A DNA stretch of 8,695 bases from Patescibacteria group bacterium (lineage in GTDB: Bacteria > Patescibacteriota > Microgenomatia > UBA10105), in contig DQGR01000043.1 in assembly GCA_003524845.1 (NCBI GenBank), positions 13,077 through 21,771 of the forward strand, written 5' to 3'. Positions 1 to 4,690 of the stretch are shown one piece after another. The notes under the pieces are model-generated. The model saw only the letters and a list, made by a program, of their open reading frames with translations. It ran no database searches and was not told where the DNA came from. How positions within the stretch are numbered: position 1 is the first letter of the stretch; each line of letters starts with the position of its first letter. A program made the position numbers and the translations under genes.

Positions 1-1
1 T

Positions 2-211
2 GAACAGGAAAAAAATGCGCAGTTTCTGGTTGAGCGGGGAGCGGCGTTATCGATTAAACAAAATGTGGTAACCGGACAAATGCTATTGACACTGATTTAT
101 CAATTATATCAGGAGCGGAAGACTATAAAACAACAGCTGAAAAACCTGGCACATTTTGTGATTATGGATAGCGCCAGAAAGATTGTGGCCGTGGTAGAAT
201 CGGTACGGTGA
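2..211 (+). CDS. murG: MurG-like UDP-GlcNAc transferase, C-terminal end (partial)
   Basis: This is the last 69 codons of a gene that begins left of the window, ending in TGA at 209-211. The visible peptide starts EQEKNAQFLVERGAALSI and then runs through an amphipathic helical tail to the stop. The EQ..NA..L...GAA pattern followed by a helical C-terminus is what the end of MurG looks like. MurG adds GlcNAc to lipid I on the inner face of the membrane to give lipid II, the substrate of the SEDS polymerase at the right of the window. The position just before ftsQ also fits the dcw cluster. The stop overlaps the ftsQ start as GTGA, so the two are probably translationally coupled. Only the tail is visible, so another GT-B glycosyltransferase cannot be fully excluded. 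Confidence 0.72.
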   Translation, partial: EQEKNAQFLVERGAALSIKQNVVTGQMLLTLIYQLYQERKTIKQQLKNLAHFVIMDSARKIVAVVESVR

Positions 212-978
212 GACGCCGGATTTTTCCATTAACCGCATTTAGTATTGCCGTAATTCTGCTGATTACGGGGGTGAGTCTCATTTTGTTTTTCAGCGAATCT
301 CTCTTTCAAATTAAAACAGTTACGATTGCCGGAAACCCCGAAACCGTAAACACGAGTGTCCTCTCCCGGCAAAAAAACTTGCTTTTGCTTTCGCAAAATA
401 AACTCAAGCAAGAACTGATTGCAGCATCTCCCTGGATCGAGGACGTGGAAGTCAAAAAACAATTTCCTTCTACTCTACAATTGGTAATTCACGAACGGAT
501 TGCCATTGCCGAGTATCAGGATGAGGCGAATCGTTTTTTTCTTGATAAAACAGGTAGGTTGATGCCGGTGTTATCGGTCAAAAATTTTAATACTGTACAG
601 GTATTTTGTTCGATAGCAGAAAAAAGCACCGGACAGACCGTAACAAATCAACTAGTACTTCATGGATTATTACTCATTGATGCATTTAAAAAAACCGTGG
701 GGAATGAGATATTCAAACTCACTTGTCAGGAAGACGTAAAGACAATACAACTATCGTTGCCCGATACTACGGTACTCGTTTCCGCTGATTCAGAGCCAGA
801 GAAAACCGTGTCCTCTTTACAACTCTTGTTGAAACAGTTTAGAATAGAAGGAAATCGTCCGGAAACGATTGATATGCGTTTTGAGAAACCGGTATTAATT
901 CCTAATGGAATAGAAGTGCCCGTTTTATCAATACCCGAAACAAGCGAAGAAGCTTCTCAGGACGCAACAAAAATCTAA
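208..978 (+). CDS. ftsQ: Cell division protein FtsQ (DivIB-type)
   Basis: This is a 256-residue bitopic membrane protein that links the early FtsZ/FtsA ring to the FtsL/FtsB and FtsW/FtsI septal wall complex. Residues 1-4 are basic (MRRR), residues about 8-29 form a single hydrophobic transmembrane helix, and residues about 32-98 form a POTRA domain. The POTRA hallmarks are FQIKTVTIAGN, SPWIEDVEVKKQFPSTLQLVIHE (read as two parts, 74-83 and 84-96) and the following FFLDKTGRLMP. A beta-rich C-terminal domain ends near DMRFEKPVLIP (222-232), the usual FtsQ end, followed by an acidic tail to 256. The GTG start at 208 shares GTGA with the upstream stop; there is no strong ribosome site, so coupling to the murG-like gene probably drives initiation. 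Length is normal for the family. Identification rests on architecture and place before ftsA, since FtsQ sequences diverge widely. Confidence 0.9.
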   Translation: MRRRIFPLTAFSIAVILLITGVSLILFFSESLFQIKTVTIAGNPETVNTSVLSRQKNLLLLSQNKLKQELIAASPWIEDVEVKKQFPSTLQLVIHERIAIAEYQDEANRFFLDKTGRLMPVLSVKNFNTVQVFCSIAEKSTGQTVTNQLVLHGLLLIDAFKKTVGNEIFKLTCQEDVKTIQLSLPDTTVLVSADSEPEKTVSSLQLLLKQFRIEGNRPETIDMRFEKPVLIPNGIEVPVLSIPETSEEASQDATKI

Positions 979-998
979 ATTCCGGACTACTGCAACTG

Positions 999-1071
999 TA
1001 TGCCAGGTAGTGATCCCGCATCACTACTTGGAAAATTATTAAAATGATGTGCGGGACTACTACCTGGTATG
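999..1071 (+). repeat. Long imperfect palindrome with two competing folds over the ftsA start
   Basis: Segment A (1003-1019) is CCAGGTAGTGATCCCGC. Its first 12 bases pair with B (1020-1031, ATCACTACTTGG) in a 12-bp stem with one G-U pair and the five-base loop CCCGC. All of A can instead pair with C (1051-1067, GCGGGACTACTACCTGG) with one mismatch (1013/1057) and one G-U pair. The A:C stem can extend outward through 1000-1002 and 1068-1070, and marginally a U-G pair at 999/1071, so it would cover the ftsA AUG at 1069. A:B and A:C exclude each other. The spacer also carries GGACTACT twice (984-991 and 1054-1061). It could be a translation switch, a protein operator (1006-1028 is a near-perfect dyad), or a dispersed palindromic repeat unit. 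The base pairing is seen directly; the function is inference. Confidence 0.6.
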
Positions 1072-2370
1072 CGAGACCGAATTGCTGCCGCAATAGATGT
1101 TGGCACCTCCAAAATTACCACCATAATCGCGAATGTCAGAGAAGAGGGACAGTTGCATATTATCGGCGTTTCAAGCGTTGATAGCAAGGGCCTCCGTAAG
1201 GGTCAGGTCGTGGATATTGAGGATGCCAAGACTGCAATTTCAATTTCCCTTGAAGCTGCAGAACGGATGGCCGGCAGTTCAGTTGCCTCGGCGTTTGTCA
1301 GTGTAGGCGGAAACCACATCGGCTCACAAAATTCCCACGGAGTAGTAGCGGTTGCCGACCCGGAAAAAGAAATTTCAGCCGACGATGTCCGTCGGGTGGT
1401 TGATGCAGCCAAAGCGATTAATCTTGCTTCATCCCGCCAGATACTGCATGTTTTACCACGTGGATTTATTGTTGATGGTCAAGAGGGAATCGCGGACCCG
1501 ATCGGCATGACCGGCGTGCGCCTGGAGGTTGACACTCACCTCGTTACCGGCGGGATGACGGCGGTGCGCAATCTGGAAAAGTGTGTGAGTGAATTGGGAG
1601 TTACGGTAAACGGCCTGGTTTTTAATGGACTGGCATCGGCCATGGCAGTATTGTCTGATACGGAAAAAGAATTGGGGGTGACCCTGGTTGATCTAGGCGG
1701 AGGAACGACTGACGTGGCTGTATTTGTCGAAGGAGCGCTTTCCTATTCGGGAGTCATTCCGATTGGCGCGAAAAATATTACCAACGATCTGGCTATCGGC
1801 CTCAGGGTGTCTTTGGAAAGTGCTGAAAAAATTAAACTGTATCTTTCTGAAAAACCAAAAGCACCGGCCATGCCAGAGGATTCACCACGCAAACGCGCTC
1901 AAGCAGAAGACGAACTTGACTTATCATCACTCGGTTTAAGTGAAGAATTGAAAAAAGTTTCTCGCAAAACATTAGTTGAAGGAATTATTAAGCCGCGGCT
2001 CAACGAGATTTTTACCATGGTAGGACTCGAAATAAAAAAGAGCGGATTTGGCGGGATGACGCCTTCGGGTCTGGTCATTTGCGGCGGCGGCGCCAACACG
2101 GTTGGTATCATCGAATCAGCCCGCCGGAATCTAGTCATGCCGGTGCGGATTGGCATACCAAATAATATGAGTGGTTTAGTTGATGAGATCCTGGTTCCAG
2201 CCTTTGCCACGAGCGTCGGGCTCATTCATTATGGCGCAAAAATGCTGCCGAGCGGTGAGACCAATGCGTTATTTAATCTGGAACGCATGGGTAAATTCAC
2301 GGGTAAACTGCCGGGTAAAGGCGCTGCCGGCAAACTCCTCGAACTGCTTAAATCATTCCTGCCTTAACCA
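1069..2370 (+). CDS. ftsA: Cell division protein FtsA, actin-like FtsZ membrane tether
   Basis: This is a 432-residue actin/Hsp70-fold ATP-binding protein that anchors FtsZ filaments to the inner face of the membrane and recruits later division proteins. The phosphate-1 loop is IDVGTSKI (9-16), the phosphate-2 loop is DLGGGTTDVAVF (208-219), and the adenosine motif is ICGGGANTVGI (337-347). The FtsA-specific 1C domain lies at about 85-160 between the actin-like lobes. After a charged stretch (262-300) typical of the family, the protein ends in a basic, leucine-rich amphipathic helix (about 413-431, GKLLELLKSF), the membrane-targeting sequence. The ATG at 1069 is the first in-frame start after the stop codon at 1045-1047 and gives the expected N-terminus. 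No Shine-Dalgarno sequence precedes it. Its stop, TAA, ends the coding region, and 219 bases separate it from ftsZ. Confidence 0.97.
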
Positions 2371-2504
2371 ATTCCTCATAAGTTGTGTTGAAATAGTGTT
2401 CAAATTTACTTCATTATTGAATGCCTACCTGTTCTTCTACACCACAGTAATAAATCATCAGTAATAATGAAGCTGATTTTATTTTATATACGAACTGTTG
2501 ACCA

Positions 2505-2533
2505 TTGAAGCATCAATAATTTCGTGCTAGTAT
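2505..2533 (+). promoter_or_regulatory. Probable sigma-70-type promoter of ftsZ
   Basis: A -35 box TTGAAG (2505-2510) and a -10 box TAGTAT (2528-2533) are separated by exactly 17 bases. A TG dinucleotide at 2525-2526 makes it an extended -10. The start of transcription would be near 2540, leaving a leader of about 50 bases before the ftsZ ATG. It lies in an AT-rich 219-base spacer (2371-2589), the largest gap in the window. A stronger-looking TTGACC at 2498-2503 is too far (24 bases) from the same -10. The call is by eye from consensus; no experiment or scoring was possible. Confidence 0.5.
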
Positions 2534-2589
2534 ACGGCCTGCACCCTGCGCCGTTTTATATATTTTTTGCGAGGTTTTGAAAACAAAGT

Positions 2590-3741
2590 ATGTTCATAAA
2601 ACCTGATGTAGCCAGATTTGCCAAAATAAAAGTTGTCGGAGTTGGCGGCGGCGGGCAAAATGCGCTTAATTCCATGATTACCACCACACAAATAAAAGGT
2701 GTGGATTTTATTGCGATTAATTCTGACGCACAGGCACTGCTCACGAGTCTCGCTTCAACCAAAATTCAAATCGGCGAAAACTTGACGCGTGGTTTAGGCT
2801 CTGGAGGAAATTCGGAAATTGGCCGTCAGGCAGCAGAAGAGTCGAAAGAAAAAATTAAAGAACACCTCGTGGACTCGGATATGGTGTTTTTAACTGCCGG
2901 AGAAGGCGGAGGAACGGGGACTGGCGCAGCGCCTATTATTGCCCAGATTGCCAAAGATATTGGCGCGTTGACCGTCGCCGTAGTTACCAAACCGTTTACC
3001 TTTGAAGGCACGCGGCGCATGGTGACTGCCGAAGATGGGATTATTGAACTCAAGGAAAAAGTTGATACTTTGATTGTGATACCGAATCAACGCCTCATGG
3101 ATGTGGTGGATAAAAAATTATCGCTCATTGAAGCGTTTCGCGTGGCTGACAGTGTACTTGGGCATGGGGTGCAGGGTATTTCAGATTTGATTACTACACC
3201 CGGGCTCATTAACGTCGATTTTGCCGATGTGCGCACCATTATGCAAAATGCCGGGTCTGCGCTCATGGGCATTGGTACTGGCACCGGCGAGAATCGCGCC
3301 ACCATTGCCGCCCGCACTGCTATTTCTTCGCCACTTTTGGAAATTTCCATTGATGGGGCCAAGGGAGTCTTATTTAACATCATTGGCGGCAACGATGTGT
3401 CGATGAGCGAAGTTGACGAGGCGGCCCGGATGATTGCCGATGCGGTCGATCCTGACGCCAACATCATTTTTGGCGCCACTATTGACGAATCAATGGTTGA
3501 TCAAATCAGGATTACGGTAATTGCCACCGGCTTTGACGAAGCGCGCAAAACCTTGCAAGGCTTGACTCGGCCGTTTGTCCAAAGCGTGCATACCCATTCT
3601 ACAACGACCCAATCACAAACCGATGATACTGATAGCGAGGAAAAACCGCCCGAAACTCCAGGCACGCCGCCAACTAACGGCGAACTGCCGCCTGAAGAGG
3701 ACCAGTGGGACATTCCGGCATTTTTACGGCAGGGGAGATAG
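2590..3741 (+). CDS. ftsZ: Cell division protein FtsZ, tubulin-like GTPase
   Basis: This is a 383-residue cytoplasmic GTPase that polymerises into the division ring. The N-terminal nucleotide motif is GVGGGGQNALNSM (17-29), and the tubulin signature is GEGGGTGTGAAP (104-115). The usual residue before GGGTGTG is Met, and here it is Glu106-region acidic (AGEGGGTG). The T7 synergy loop with the catalytic acidic residues is NVDFADVRTIM (208-218). The two-domain core ends near 330, followed by a Ser/Thr/Pro-rich acidic linker of about 40 residues. The C-terminal peptide DQWDIPAFLR (371-380) is the binding tail for FtsA and other partners, so the tether encoded just upstream has its docking site intact. 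The ATG at 2590 has GAGG 14 bases upstream, a rather long spacing. ftsZ has its own predicted promoter, and its stop lies 6 bases before the next gene. Confidence 0.98.
   Translation: MFIKPDVARFAKIKVVGVGGGGQNALNSMITTTQIKGVDFIAINSDAQALLTSLASTKIQIGENLTRGLGSGGNSEIGRQAAEESKEKIKEHLVDSDMVFLTAGEGGGTGTGAAPIIAQIAKDIGALTVAVVTKPFTFEGTRRMVTAEDGIIELKEKVDTLIVIPNQRLMDVVDKKLSLIEAFRVADSVLGHGVQGISDLITTPGLINVDFADVRTIMQNAGSALMGIGTGTGENRATIAARTAISSPLLEISIDGAKGVLFNIIGGNDVSMSEVDEAARMIADAVDPDANIIFGATIDESMVDQIRITVIATGFDEARKTLQGLTRPFVQSVHTHSTTTQSQTDDTDSEEKPPETPGTPPTNGELPPEEDQWDIPAFLRQGR
3731..3737 (+). promoter_or_regulatory. Ribosome binding site of the M23-like gene, inside the ftsZ end
   Basis: AGGGGAG overlaps the last codons of ftsZ and ends 10 bases before the ATG at 3748. 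It is the best Shine-Dalgarno match before any start in this window. It supports the chosen start and suggests co-translation with ftsZ. Confidence 0.6.
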
Positions 3742-3747
3742 AAAAAT

Positions 3748-4629
3748 ATGCCAAGAATTGAAAATTGGTCCCAATACCGACATGATGCGCTTCACCATTT
3801 AGGCCTTGATGGTCATATAGATGCCATTCCTTATCTGACACTACCGTTACGAAAACAGGAGCTTTTGGATACAATTCGTTATAATCGTGATCCACATTTC
3901 AATAAAAGAAGACTCTATGACATTACAGAAGGGACAATTTATTCTCAGGCAGAGCAGCGTATACACGGAAAAAGAATCCACGCAGCAATTGACTACCATG
4001 TGCCTTACGGAACTCCAGTTGCAGCTCCGGCATGCGGATATGCAGTTGCTTCCTATCAATCGGCGTGGTTAAGGGAACCGGACGGATCAATTAGAACCTT
4101 GGAAGGCCGACCAATTGCATTCGGGCTAGGTTACTATATTCAAATTTATGTACCTGAAGTTGATCGATATATTCAATTAGGTCATTTATCTGATCTTTCA
4201 GATGTCGTTCACTTCAGTAAGCCAGTTTTGGAGGATAGAGATTGGATCCCGACTCATTACGCTACACCACTAGATGAATTGACTTCTGGAAAATTAGACT
4301 TTGTCAGTTATGTAAACCATGGCGATATACTCGGGCAAGTTGGGTATTCTGGTTTACGTTGGGGTTATGATGATTATACATTAGGCGCAGAACAGCCGGT
4401 TGTTATCGATCCCGAGGTACACGTGAGTTATGATGAGCCTCACGTTCACGTTGAAGAGTTTTATCGTAATCAACTTACTGGTGCAAAAACTCCCCGAAGA
4501 TGTATATATGACATATATTTAAGCAAGGACAGATATCCAACCCCAACACGAGTCAGACAGATGGGTTCCGAACCTTTATTATATCTTGATAGTAATGAAC
4601 TTCCTAAGTTTGCAGATGATCATATTTAA
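3748..4629 (+). CDS. M23 (LytM)-family metallopeptidase-like protein without an export signal
   Basis: This 293-residue protein has the M23 zinc endopeptidase pattern. It shows HxxxD as H78 and D82 in IHAAIDYHVPYGTPVAAP, a hydrophobic strand followed by LGHL with H146 at the usual place of the catalytic His, a GDILGQVGYSG segment (192-202), and the HxH motif HVHVEEF with H232 and H234. Family members cut peptide cross-links in peptidoglycan. All metal ligands are present, so activity is plausible, but the loops between motifs are longer than usual (for example about 150-190 and 203-230). Residues 1-60 are polar, with no signal peptide or transmembrane helix, and residues 240-293 match nothing I recognise. 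It starts 6 bases after ftsZ with a good ribosome site and so is probably in its operon. Base composition looks more AT-rich than ftsZ. It could be a lysis-released or intracellular enzyme; the specific role is unknown. Confidence 0.8.
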   Translation: MPRIENWSQYRHDALHHLGLDGHIDAIPYLTLPLRKQELLDTIRYNRDPHFNKRRLYDITEGTIYSQAEQRIHGKRIHAAIDYHVPYGTPVAAPACGYAVASYQSAWLREPDGSIRTLEGRPIAFGLGYYIQIYVPEVDRYIQLGHLSDLSDVVHFSKPVLEDRDWIPTHYATPLDELTSGKLDFVSYVNHGDILGQVGYSGLRWGYDDYTLGAEQPVVIDPEVHVSYDEPHVHVEEFYRNQLTGAKTPRRCIYDIYLSKDRYPTPTRVRQMGSEPLLYLDSNELPKFADDHI

Positions 4630-4648
4630 CTCTCTATTTTGCACATTT

Positions 4649-4677
4649 TTGTAAATTCCCTCACTTTCTTTTACAAT
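4649..4677 (+). promoter_or_regulatory. Probable promoter of ileS giving a nearly leaderless message
   Basis: A -35 box TTGTAA (4649-4654) and a -10 box TACAAT (4672-4677) are separated by exactly 17 bases in the 61-base spacer before ileS. Transcription would begin near 4683-4685, only about six to eight bases before the ATG at 4691. No Shine-Dalgarno sequence lies upstream of that ATG, which fits leaderless initiation. Judged by eye from consensus only. Confidence 0.5.
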
Positions 4678-4690
4678 ACTCCTTATCAGT

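Noticed and set aside
1899..2225. A 108-codon open frame on the minus strand opposite ftsA
   Set aside because: It is antisense to conserved FtsA motifs and has no start context or recognisable domain.
2457..2490. ATCAG/CTGAT stem followed by T-rich sequence, a possible ftsA terminator
   Set aside because: Five pairs with an 11-base loop and an interrupted T-run is too weak to call an intrinsic terminator.
2498..2503. TTGACC as the -35 box of the ftsZ promoter
   Set aside because: It is closer to consensus than TTGAAG but lies 24 bases from the TAGTAT box, and no good -10 lies 16-18 bases downstream.
2535..2566. GC-rich four-base stem CGGC/GCCG followed by T-rich sequence, resembling a terminator
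   Set aside because: The stem is only four pairs with an 11-base loop, and it begins before the predicted transcription start of ftsZ, so it would not form fully in that transcript.
3087..3479. A 130-codon open frame on the minus strand opposite ftsZ
   Set aside because: It lies wholly within the strongly conserved ftsZ frame; its composition (rich in Ser, Ala, Pro, Met) is what the complement of such a gene gives, and no protein family is recognisable.
4630..4690. Possible terminator between the M23-like gene and ileS
   Set aside because: The spacer is AT-rich and has T-runs, but I find no stable inverted repeat in it.
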